Origin: Spirogloea muscicola
Taxonomy: Eukaryota; Streptophyta; Zygnematophyceae; Spirogloeales; Spirogloeaceae
Direction of reading: 5' to 3'
Length of the DNA stretch: 64,000 nt
Assembly (NCBI GenBank): GCA_009602725.1
Contig: WELB01000090.1
Span: forward strand, 474,179-538,178
Part shown: positions 49,968-60,888 of the stretch, piece after piece
Position numbering within the stretch: the first letter of the stretch is position 1
How the letters are laid out: each line of letters begins with the position of its first letter
Program-made: the position numbers and the translations under genes
The notes under the pieces: generated by a model
Seen by the model: the letters and a program-made list of their open reading frames with translations, nothing else
Databases searched by the model: none
Told to the model about the DNA's origin: nothing

Positions 49968-52296
49968 ATGGCCGCCGCCCTGCGCGCCGCCTCCGCCTCC
50001 GCTGCCGCCGTCGCGCCCGCCGTCAAGCATGCGCCCGCCGTCGCCGCCGCCGGCGCCGCCGGCCCCTCGCGCCTGGCGCTTGCGAGGCGGGGCGCCGCCT
50101 GCAGCTCTGCCTTCGCTGGCGGCCTGAAGCTCGGCGTGCCCGCCGGGCGCTTCCCGCGCCGCCAGCACCGGGTGCTGCCCATCGTCAGGTACGGCCCGTC
50201 GCCGAGTGTAGTCAGGCGTGGTGACGGCGTCGGCAACACGTGACGTAGCAGTGGAGGTGCAGGCGGTGGCCACATTGGCTACTGGAGGGCATGTGTTGCC
50301 GAGACTGGCCGGCACGCTCTTCCAATACTGCGGCTGGTGCTGGAGTAGCGTCAGCCTTAATTCACACCAATTAAGGATCTTCAGTATAAGTTGTCACGTC
50401 AGTATTCAAATGAGAGTAAGCTACACAGTGGCCTTCCTTGTTCTGGTGATATTGCAAGAGAGGTCTGGTAGCACATGCTTGGTAATGCAAAGAGGTGGAT
50501 GTCTTATAGTCACAACGGTATTTTGCCCTCGGCAGTGTGCACACTGGCGACGGCAATACGCAGTCGCAGACGGCGAGTAGGCTCCGGCGGGAGGCTGACA
50601 ACCTTGGGAGGGAGGCCGAGGAGGGTCTGTCATCTCTTGAGAACTTGTGAGTCGGTTGACAGCCATCATGGGCCTTTGCGCCTCAGCACTTTTGATGCAT
50701 GTCGGGCGAGTACTTCTGGGAAAGCGGGAAATGCATGCACCTTGTAACCATGTGGCCCTGGTATTGTTGCCTTTATCAAGTTTAACAAGGCCCGGCACAA
50801 GTTGTCGCAGGGACTGGAAGGTTGCAGGCGCTGAGTTTGCTGCGACCGCTATGTTCACCTTCCTTGGTTGCGGAGCCGCGGTTGCCTCTGGCAAGTTGCT
50901 TTTAACTCTTTGCCTAGATATGACTGACGCAGTCCAGTCCTACAGCGTCTATTGTCTGGGTCACATGCACCTGCCCTCGAAGTGCAGCATACACCCTTGC
51001 AGACATGGCGAGCTCCACAATATGCGACTATTGTTAAATGTGACGACCGTAAAAGTGTGTGCTGAACAAGCACCCAGGTGATGACAATGATTGTGTGCGT
51101 GCAGGCATGCTCGGTGCTGGCATGAGTCCAGCACGCCTCCTCTTCATTGCGATTGCCCATGCGGTGACTATCACGTCTCTTGCGTCCACTGTAAGCGGGA
51201 TTTCGGGTGGCCACATCAACCCAGCCGTAACAGCTGCCATGCTTGTTGTGGGCAAGGAGACCGGTGCAAGCGCACTCACCAAGGTAGCTGCTCAGGTGAG
51301 CAGCAGAAGCCTCAATGTGGGCATTACTTTGGATGGATGGGTGGCTGACTCGGAAGGCAAGAGGCAGCAATGTGCAGACATCTAATGCTTGCTTTGACTC
51401 GGGCCATCAACTTGCGAAGTGGAATCAGGAGAAGGCCTACTTGTGTTACTATCTGCAAGTTGTATTCTAGCTTCTTATGCACAGGAAGCTTTGCATGGTC
51501 AGCATCTCTGAAAGGCCCCACCAATAATCTGGCGCGGACAAGTCATGTGCAGTGCTTGGGTTCGATCTTTGGAGCGTGGCTGCTCTGGGTGGTCACGCCA
51601 TTGAAGATGGTTGGGGACTTTGGCACACACGCGCTGGGCCCGGGCGTTTCTCCTGCCCAGGGCCTCCTCATGGAGGTCATTCTGACGTTCGGCCTTGTTT
51701 TCACCATCTTTGGCACCGTTGTCGATGAGAGGGGGCAAAGTAAGCTACCGACCAGTTGTGAGCCTTGCAGTAGTAGTTGACTTGGCGTTAGTTGCAAGTG
51801 ACCAAGCAAAAAACATGTAGGAGGTTTCCTAGACTGCTGACGCGTGGCATTTTGCCTCTGCAGGCAATCTTGCGCCAATTCCCATTGGCATGGCCGTGCT
51901 CGCTGGCATCCTGGTGGGAGGTCCTTACACTGGAGGATCCATGAATCCAGCTCGTAGCTTGGGCCCGGCTGTTATTTCTGGCCTGTTTGCCCGTCCGTTC
52001 TGGATTTATCTCGCGGGTCCAACCATCGGTGCCATCTTGGCAGCGCTCTTCTACAGGTGATACAGCTGTGTGCCAACAGCTTCTTTCCTCGTTTTTGCAA
52101 CTTGTTTCTTGTAATTAGCTTTGCTAAGCTCGTCCGCCTGGCCCATTTATAGCAGGTTATTCATGAATGTACTGGGGTGCCACCAGTGCATTGGGGATCC
52201 ACTAGTAGAGTACAGGAGCTTGAGCTTGACGTTGACAGCCTCGGAGGCTCCGCTGATCCGTGCTCTTGCAGGTACCAATTCTTGGACAACAAATGA
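49968..52296 (+). CDS. Aquaporin (MIP family) with plastid-type presequence
   Basis: MIPs form six-helix channels for water or small solutes. Exons: 49968-50188, 50811-50890, 51105-51295, 51553-51739, 51864-52056, 52272-52296; phases all agree, giving 298 aa. The first exon is an Ala/Ser/Arg-rich leader without acidic residues (MAAALRAASASAAAVAPAVK..., later GGLKLGVPAGRFPRRQ), typical of a transit peptide. The channel follows: EFAATAMFTFLGCGAAVASG (helix 1), LLFIAIAHAVTITSL, ISGGHINPAVTAAML (first NPA), IFGAWLLWVV, GLLMEVILTFGLVFTIFGTV, PIPIGMAVLAGILVGG, GGSMNPARSLGPAV (second NPA) and FWIYLAGPTIGAILAALFYR. Both NPA motifs are intact. The intron after 50890 starts with GC (TCTG|GCAAGT). Plastid location is inferred from the leader only. 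Confidence 0.92.
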
Positions 52297-52950
52297 GGTG
52301 TCACACCACACAGCTGCGGAGCCTGCTACCTACAATGCCGCATTGCCGTTGTTAGAAGACGTACCCACATGTACTTAAGTGAGGCTGACACGCTAAGTGT
52401 ACCAACAAGACGTGGAGGTGCGGCGCCCAGGGCGCCCTCCAGGGCCTCCTCCACCTCCCTTCAAGCCGGAGCATAGCAGAGCAGGTGTGAGGGCTAGAAA
52501 TATATGAAAATCCCAGTGGCCCAAAGCCTGGTGGGAGCGAGGGGGGTGAGCATGGCTGGGGGCTGGGCTGCGGATCGCGCGAGCGCCGCCGGTTGGCTGG
52601 CGGTGCGGATAATGCTGGCCGGGGGGGGTGGAAGCTATTCTGATCCCAACTTGTCGGGGGCTGGCACAGACTTTCTGAGCCGTTCCGGCGGACGTTCCTG
52701 CGCCCGGGAAAGGACTGGCCTTGGCCCGGAGACGCTGGGTGACAGACGTTCCTAGCCTTTCCGGGCGCCCCGGGTGCGGCGCGGCGGGGAAAGGCCTGGC
52801 CTTTGCCCGCCGCATCTCGAATTGGTGAGCGAATACCGGGTCTCCGACAAATGCAATAAGCACGGTCTTGCGTACCTGCTGCCCACCCCCCCCCCTTTCG
52901 TTGCAGTGATTTGTCTCAGCCGGCAATTATCCACTCCCCCCCCACGATCC
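52297..52950. other. Intergenic region and probable promoter of the LEA-like gene
   Basis: 52660-52800 contains partly repeated GC-rich words (GACGTTCCT and GGAAAGG..TGGCC in both orientations). Poly-C runs at about 52888 and 52936 and an ambiguous base at 52957 suggest uncertain sequence just where the next start codon should lie. Confidence 0.4.
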
Positions 52951-52957
52951 CCGGGCN

Positions 52958-54419
52958 GACGCCCTCCTTCGGCGGCTCCGTCGCCGGGCTCCGCGGCGCC
53001 GCGCTCGCGGCGCGGCCCGTCGCGGCCAAGCGCCTCGGTGTGCGGGCCAGAGCCAGGTCCGCAAAGCCTGACTGTGGCGCCGGCTCTCTGTCCTGCCTTC
53101 GAGATTGCTTCAAGGAGTTGAGCTTGGGAGTTGAGCTTGGAAGGCGTCGCCGCGCGTCATTGCTGCCGTCCCTCTGCCGGCGTCGCGTCGGGCCTTGTGA
53201 TCCGCTGCACTAGCGCTGCCTTGCCGTGAGCCGTTGGTGATCGTCTGTGTGAGCTCGGAGGCGAGATTTTGTGCAACTTATGGCCAGCATAACAGACTGC
53301 TTAACAGCATGCGATACATACAAGGCTGTCCGATGTACGCCCCTCGGCCGCTTATCTAGCGGCAATGGCTTGTACTTGTGAGCGTTTGACAGCAGTACCC
53401 CGGCGGCTTCAGGGGGGGGCAGCCCCAACATCTTCCAGCGCATCATCAACATCATAGCGGCCATGTACAGCACGAAACCCATTCTGACAGACCGCAGCTG
53501 AGAGCTTGCCTGCTCGAGGAAGCCCACGGGGCACAGTCAGATTCAGCTGAGCCGGAAAGATGTTCTGGCTACACATGTCTCCCTTATTCATATGCAATCT
53601 GTTGTTGTGGGCAGCTTCAATGGCTTCATCGACTTCTTCACGAGAGTCAAGGACAGAATTCTTGGACGGAACACTGGCGATAAGTTGAAAGGTACGCTCA
53701 CAGGTCCAAGATCAGTCATCAGCTGGCTTCGTCCCAAGGGTCCAATGGCATGTGCTTGGCAAGTAGACACCGCCGCCACCGGTTGGGGTGTAGAGGAGCT
53801 TGAGAAGTGTGAGTGTGACCAATGAGTGTGTCCACTGGGGCTGACCAGGCTGGCAGTGACGGTTGTGGCGGTGCCTTAGACCAAGTTCGAGAGTCGATGC
53901 TAATTATTACCTTGTATGTGCAGATGCTGGAAAGAAGGCCATCGGTGCCACGGACGATGCAGTGGACTCTGTCTACAAGGACAGCAAGTACGAGGCCGAG
54001 AAGGTTGGTAGACCTTTTCGCCCTTAGAATGTGCACGTTGTATTTGCTGTATTGGTTGCAGCAGCTAGGACCAGCCCAAGCGCCACAGTAGCTTCGTTAG
54101 TCAGCTGGGATGTTTGTATTGGTAAGGTAATCTTTTCCTTCTTAGGTCCATGTCTGAAGCAAGGGTTCTAAATATTGACGCTGCTCCATACAAAAAGTTG
54201 GTGCAAGATAGCAGCTCTTTTTATTCCCAAACTCTGTGACCTGCGGTCTCTTACAATGCAGCTCTATGACCTGTAATTCTGGAGCTTGAGGCAATGTCAA
54301 TTTCTGACTGGGGTACCTTTGTGTAGGCTGAGTCCAAGTTCAAGAGGGGCATTGATGATGCAGGCGATGCTGTCAAGGACAGCATCGACACAGCCAAAGA
54401 CAAGAAGAATACGTGGTGA
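52958..54419 (+). CDS. Plastid-targeted LEA-like small protein
   Basis: Exons: about 52958-53056, 53615-53691, 53924-54003, 54327-54419 (stop TGA), all joining in phase. The first codes a transit-like leader (FGGSVAGLRGAALAARPVAA, then KRLGVRARA). The next gives FNGFIDFFTRVKDRILGRN. The last two code a charged amphipathic tail: DAGKKAIGATDDAVDSVYKD, then KYEAEKAESKFKRGIDDAGD and AVKDSIDTAKDKKNTW. Repeated Ala/Lys/Asp heptad or 11-mer-like spacing recalls group 3 LEA proteins, which protect membranes or proteins during drying or freezing. No ATG precedes the leader; the ambiguous base at 52957 and nearby poly-C runs probably hide it. Family assignment is by composition. Confidence 0.6.
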
Positions 54420-55752
54420 CCTACCAAGTGCAGGGCTTGTGTCATTACTTAGTGGGCCAGGCAAGCCGCAAAAATCAGTTGACCTAACGACCTGAATTGC
54501 ATTGTGTATGTAAGTAAATTGCCAGATTATACCTGATTGCGAATGGTGCTCGCGGCCTCTCCACCCCCTTGTGTCAAGCCTGTTTCTGACAGCCTTGTCC
54601 TTGACAATTGTACTTGCTCGCTCACATTAAGACGGCTGATTAGGAGTTCACATATGGCAACCTCTTATCCAGAGTTTGTGTTCCACTCTTATCTGCATGA
54701 TCCATGTGCATGTGGCCGCTGGCCATTACAGGGCCTCACTACCGCAACACATGCACAATTGAACTACAGGCATGGTCACCAGCTTTAGCAGGTCTCACAT
54801 CTTCGCATGATGTTTGAAACATGAGATTGATCCTTGATAGCCACAGTGTCTCAATTGTATTTTACTAATTGTCATGCATTCAAGCTGCCGAGTCCACATT
54901 ATGTCCTCATACTGTGAACCTGAGTGTCATCCTGCCTGGGCTTGGAGCTCCACTTGGACCTACTTGCTCATTGGCAGTATGAATACCCCCTTATGCTAGC
55001 CATCTACAGCATGAACTACAGGTCTAAGTGTGTAGGCCCAATGTTTCTGGGCGTAGATGCAAGAGCAGCCCACATTGCATCTGCTTGTTATTGCACAAGA
55101 GTGATGACAAACTTGGCAATTTGCCAATGTAAGCATCGTAAGACAAATCGCAGCTAGCAAGGGCGTAAGTCACTGGTAGCTGATATCAGCCCTTGCCAAC
55201 ATAAGAATCATAGGGGATTACTGTGAGCTCAGCCGTGACTCTTGGAAACTCCTTGGTAGCTGATATCAGCCCTTGCCAACATAAGAATCATAGGGGATTA
55301 CTGTGAGCTCAGCCGTGACTCTTGGAAACTCCTTACACAAAATCTAATCAACGAAGTAGATTGAGTTGCAGTGATGCTGTGCTATTTTCCTTTGTTGTGG
55401 ATCTATCTGTGGCGCGCATGTTGTGGCCTGCTATGCGCTAACTTGCTGCTTCAATGATATAGCAAAACTTAGTTGCCGACATCCTGCACCTGTCCTTCGT
55501 GACAAAATGTCCCAGAAAAGAGCTGCAAGCTCTAAATTGCTCCAAGTAAAGGAACCTGAGAGGGCTCCAGGTGCACATGCCAGACGGGCAGAGGCAGCCT
55601 GTCATCTCTCAGTCACAAACACTGAGGATCTTGGAGCTGGGAAGGTATACACCTTGCCTGGAAGATGAGATCACTTGCACAGCCACGTCCGGGAGCTTGC
55701 CAAGGCGAGACCAGGAGACCAGAAAGAGATGCTCAGAACGAGTGCCAAAGCT
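54420..55752. other. Convergent intergenic region with tandem duplication
   Basis: AT-richer DNA without a supported gene, lying between the stop codons of the LEA-like and ABCE1 genes. It contains a perfect 80-bp tandem duplication, listed separately. Confidence 0.5.
55175..55334 (+). repeat. Perfect 80-bp tandem duplication
   Basis: The unit starting GGTAGCTGATATCAGCCC at 55175 is repeated exactly from 55255 to 55334. No base differs, so it is recent or an assembly duplication. Confidence 0.95.
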
Positions 55753-58700
55753 TCACTCGTCGAGGTAGTAGTATGACCCCGCCTGCTTTTGCTCCCTGTC
55801 CTTCAGCGACTCCAACTTGTTGATTCGTGGCCGGTAGTTCGTAGGATCTCTCCGGAACGTGATGTCAAGGTGCTGCATTAGAGACATGGAAAGGCAGGTG
55901 TCGTGTTTCACACTTCACAGACAAGATAGAGAGAGGAAATTTTGCTTCATGACAGGGGGACAAATGAGCCCTCTTTGTGACTCGTAATAACCAAATTCTA
56001 GTAGCTTCGGCAAGGTCCTTGCAGCGCGAGCAGAGCTAGTATATGTCAGAAATTTGACCGCCTGTATACTGGAGCCGGATGCATGTATGACAATCCCCGT
56101 GCAGTACCAACATTGCCCGAGGAGAAAATGTACAAGTAGCCGGTGGCAACTCACCGACAAGAAGAGATTCATTCCTGTCAGGAGGCTCTGGGGGGTGTTC
56201 GCTACACAATCGACAGACGGTCTGCCCTCGTACACAATGACCCTGTCCGCCAGGTAGGTGGCCATGATGAAGTCGTGCTCCACCACAAATGCCGTCTTCT
56301 TGGCATGCAGAATGAAGCGCTTGATGACCTTCGATGCTACAATGCGCTGCTCTGAATCCAAGTAGGCACTGGGCTCATCGATCAGGTAAATATCTGCCGG
56401 CTGCACAAGGGGATAAATGTCACGCATACTTCAGATTGGACCAACAAGAAGCTGACTCCCAGTAAGGAACTGGCTGAGCAGACAGCGAGAAGTCTTGCTA
56501 CTCATACTTAGCCTGGCAAGGGCGTTCCCAAGTGCTGAACCCTGACTACAGCACCAGCTTCTTGTGATATGCAGGACCAAAGATGAGAAGCATACCTTGC
56601 CAAGACATAGAGTCAAGGCAACTCGTTGGAGCTCTCCTCCAGAAAGGTTGACCACCTCCTGATCCATGAGTTCCTCAATCCTGAGGGGCTTCATCACGTC
56701 GGTGTTGAATTGTGGGTGCATGTACGAGTCGCGGATCTTGGCATGTAGGAGGTGTCGGACGCTATTCTGGAATGTGGGGCTGATCTTTTGGGGCTTGTAG
56801 GAGACGTTGAACTCCGGAAGGTCCTCCTTCGGCTTGCCATCGTCATCGGGCTCCAGAAGCCCAGCCTGCACATGACAACTCCTCAGCGTGCTATGCTCAA
56901 CTGCATCAAGTGAAACAATGCAACTTAGGCTCGCTTTATCAGTCATAACGCAACTCACTGTTGCCGGAAACCAATACACAATTTCAGAACATACTCAGTC
57001 CAAGCAAGGGCAACAGTCAGCACCAGCATCCGGATGAACGTGCTTTTGCCTGTGCCATTCTCGCCGAGCATCACAATTATCTGCGAGTCTGTGAAGTCGC
57101 CCTCCTCCACTTTGAGCTTGAAGTTCCCAAGCTTTTTCTCCATGGTCGGATACTTGTAGCGGGAGTAGGACTTGATCTCCTCAGCAGATTCATTTGACGA
57201 ATCTGTCACCTGTGATTGCAGTCAACTTCAAGGCTATGCGTCAAGAGTACTGGGCAGGCAAGTAACCTGATTGACTATTTGCTTAGATCATGTTACAATT
57301 GTCAGTCAACAAGGGGTGCACAGTATCCTGCAAAATTGAAAAAATCGTACACGAATTGTCTTGTGGGAGTGCACATAATCAGCTTCTGGCACAGGCGCCA
57401 TCAGGAGTCTCCGAATACATTCTTGCACAGCTCTTCCTCTGTTGCTAAGACCTACCAAAGACTGTACCTCAATCCTTCACATAATCAAGAAGCACATCAG
57501 TGATGAGCAGGCCCACCTTGAAAGAGAGCGAGTCTTCGCGGAAGCGAAGGTTCTCAGTGGGGATGAAGCCCGCCAGGAAGATGTTGATACCCTCACGCAC
57601 TGAAAACGGCAGCGTGACGACGCCATACGCGCCCGGCTTGCCATACAAGCAGCAGATGAAGTCCGACAGGTAGTCCAGCACGCTCAGATCGTGCTCGACC
57701 ACAATGACGTACCTGAGGTCGGGACAGTGTGTGCAGATACAGTTGTTTATTGGGCCAAGTATAGCCTCGGGATCTTAGTATGTGGATTCAGCTTCAATTA
57801 CACAAGGTCATCTTGACATGGCCAGCACTGTATACATAGGATAATAGAGCTGCAAGAGTGCAGGTGCTTGGCACTAACGAGTCAGGCCGAAGGAGGGAGC
57901 GGATGACTTGCGCAGCCTTGAGGCGCTGCTTGACGTCAAGGTAGCTTGACGGCTCATCAAACATGTAGACGTCGGCGTGCTGGGCGCACACGACTGCGAT
58001 TGCAAAGCGTTGGAGCTCACCACCCGACAAATTTTCCACGTTGCGGTCTAGCACCTGCTCAGCGCCACTGCCGTGACAAACGTGAGCTTATACGCATGAA
58101 GATGATACTTGATGCCAGCAGATGATACTTAATGCAAGTCTTTCATAGGTCCACTTCTTGTTGTGTACTGTGAAGCCTCGTTTCATGCTACATCCTTATG
58201 CAAATTCAGTAGAAGATGTCGACAAGTCTTCTTGCCACTGCGGCCCGTCAAGACCATCCGCACAACAAGCTGGCAGCCGGGCACGGACCTGGTTGAGGTC
58301 TAGGTCGTCGCACAGTGTCTGCTTCATTTCACGCTCATCCTTCTGCCCCAGCACATCGCTCACGTTGCCTTTGACAGCGCGTGGTATGTGATCGACGTAC
58401 TGCGGCTTCACAATCGCCTGCAAATAGACAGAGCGCTCTAGTCCTGCATCAGCCACTTGCTAAGCGGCAGGAATGGATGGTTGCAGAAAGCAGAGTCCAA
58501 CACAAACTGCCGGACATATCATTACTGTTGGGTTAGCCAAGGGTACTCAGGGTGCTCGCCTTGAGATTGTCCTCAAGGATGCGCGTAAAGTAGTTCTGTA
58601 GCTCAGAGCCCCTGAAGAAGGCAAGGATCTCCTGCCAGTCCGGCGGGCTCTGCAAGCAGAGCCCCCGCATACCACACGCGCTGGCCACGTTATCATCGAC

Positions 58701-59581
58701 TGTGGGTGAGCAGCAGGAAGAAGAGGGTATATCGGAGATGGTGACTGCTGCAGTTGCAGGGAGGAGAAGGGCTTCAGAGCTCACGCTGAAGCGGCCGAGG
58801 TTAGGCTTGAGCTTGCCGGCGAGCAGCTTGAGCGCCGTGGACTTGCCAATGCCGTTGGTGCCGACGAGGCCGAGCACCTGCCCGGGCCGCGGCGTGGGCA
58901 GCCTTGCAAGGGGGCCCCCACGACAACACCGACATCAGCACCCAAAGCCGACAGCTCCAAGCCAGCAAAGGCCAGCAGCGTCGCGGCAGCAGCGCCGCAG
59001 CGGCGGTACCTGTGGAGCTTGAAGGTGTTGGGGCCGTAGCGGTGGATGGTGTCCTTGTCGAGGTCCTTGGGCAGGTTGATGATCTGAATCGCGTCGAATG
59101 GGCACTTCTGAAAGCCGCGGGCACCGAGGCAACACAGAGGCGAAGGGCTGTCAGCGGCTGAAGCGGCGGGCTCTCAGCGCTCCTCCAGCGAGGGCTGCGG
59201 GGGTCGTCGCCAAGGCTACACAGGGCCTACTGCAGCAGAATTAAGTAACAACCGGCCAAATGAAATCAAGATTAAACATAGCTGTGATTTAGCAAGAGCT
59301 AAAAGCCCAAGTAAGAGCTTCGTCAGTACGATAAGCTGAGATGTGACCAGAAAGGGCAGGGCCTGGAGGGCGGCAGTGGGCGAGGCGTGGACCTTGACGC
59401 AGATGCCGCAGCCGATGCAGAGCTCCTCGGAGATGAAGGCGAGCTTGGAGTTGGGCCCGACCTCGATGCACAGCTTCCCCGTCTTCACCACCGGGCAGCT
59501 CTTCTTGCACTCCTGCCGGCACTTCTTCGGCTTGCACCGGTCGCCCGCCACGATGGCGATCCGCGTCAGCCGGTCCGCCAT
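55753..59581 (-). CDS. ABCE1: ABCE1 / RLI1 ribosome-recycling ATPase
   Basis: ABCE1 splits 80S ribosomes after termination, using two ATPase heads and an N-terminal domain with two 4Fe-4S clusters. Minus-strand exons run from [20 protein letters not shown] at 59581. The Fe-S part has [10 protein letters not shown] and CIGCGICVK, with further [13 protein letters not shown] (about 59107-59011). Head 1: [20 protein letters not shown] (58904-58784), [37 protein letters not shown], signature [10 protein letters not shown] and Walker [12 protein letters not shown] (about 58055-57888), [14 protein letters not shown]. Head 2: [16 protein letters not shown] (about 57070), [12 protein letters not shown] (about 56660), [32 protein letters not shown]. 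The end is [16 protein letters not shown]...YYYLDE. All catalytic motifs are intact. The intron after ILEDNLK (about 58560) begins with GC (AAG|GCGAGC). Confidence 0.97.
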
Positions 59582-60060
59582 AGCCGCGGCCCGGAGCTCG
59601 GTGCCGAGGCCGCAGCCTCGGCAGGGCCGTCGCCGCCGCCGCCGCCCGCGACGGCGGCCGCCGCACAGCGGCTTCCCCGGGAGAGGCGAGCGCTGTACGC
59701 GGCCAGGAGCCGCTCCCCCTTCGAGGCTCGAGCGCTCTCGACGAGCACGGCGGGCGGCGGAGGCTCCAAGCGCCGCGCCGACGAGACCGCCACTGGCTCG
59801 CTTGCCGCGCGCCGCAGCCTACGCCGCGAATTCCAGCGGCGGCAGCGGCGGCGGCAGCGGCAGCGGCGGGCGGCGGATGGCGGCGGTGGCGTAGGGGTCG
59901 CGCAAAGGGCCACAGTCGACCTGTCCTTAGGCACCGCTCCGAGCCGTCCGATCGGACTGCGTGGCCAATCCGAAGGCGGCCCTCGGGGCTCGAGCCCGCC
60001 AGGTGGCGCTGACTTGGGCATCCCCCCCCGGCCAAACGCCCTAAGCCCGACCCTAATCTC

Positions 60061-60106
<46 letters not shown>

Positions 60107-60888
60107 CGNGCCGCCGCAGCTCCGCCTTGAGCTGTGACACCGCCGCCGCGGCCGCCATGGCCGAGACGGCGGCCGTGCCTGCGACGCGCCGGCGGGCGGG
60201 CTGCTGAGGGTGCGGTGCCTCCGACCCGGGGCGGTTCATGAGGTGGTCTGGCTGCGCTCCCAGTTTCGGCTTTACGATAGCCGCCCGCAGCGGCGGCGGC
60301 AAGTAGGGCAGCTAAAGCTCGTATTCTGTGGCCGGCGTGTGCACCATGAGCTGCGCGGCTCTCACGGTGAAGTCCCTGCCACCGTAGCACCACTGCTGAT
60401 GGCATTCATACTGAGCCCATTGTGTGTCTCGTTGCGGGTGGCTCCAAGCTGAGCTGCGCATCTTTGGCGGACCTGCCTGCCAGTCTGTACTAATGCTGCA
60501 TATTGGATGTCCTACTTGACGGTTTTACACTGCTGCTTGGGGATTTTGGTGGCGGCGATTGACAAAGAGGCTTCAGGGTCTCTTGGCAAAGGTCACCGCC
60601 ACCATCACAATCGAAGCCGCACCATGTGCTTGCTGACTGCACAACTCCTAGTCAATGACGTTTGAAGGAGGCGCAAAATGCTTGGGCCGGGATGCAACAT
60701 GCTTGAGCAGATCAGAATCACGTCTGTCTCTGGCAGTGCTGCAAGCATCCAACCTGCGGTGGCAAGGCCGACGGCAGGGCATCCAGATACTGGAAGTACA
60801 CTAATATTACAGGCATCCAGAGCAGACAGACAGCAGACAGAGCTCATTGGAGCTACTGTTGGCGGGAAAACCCCCAATACCAGCTGCA
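59582..60888. other. GC-rich spacer and ABCE1 promoter region
   Basis: 59582-60200 is strongly GC-rich, with a (CCG)n tract at 60061-60108 ending in an ambiguous base. Frames here are Arg/Ala-rich and not convincing. 60300-60888 looks non-coding and includes the 3' UTR of the AspRS gene. Confidence 0.45.

Noticed and set aside
59582-60302. Long Arg/Ala-rich reading frames on both strands near 59.6-60.3 kb
   Set aside because: They result from CCG/CGG triplet tracts and include an ambiguous base; only the ABCE1 start at 59581 is supported by homology.
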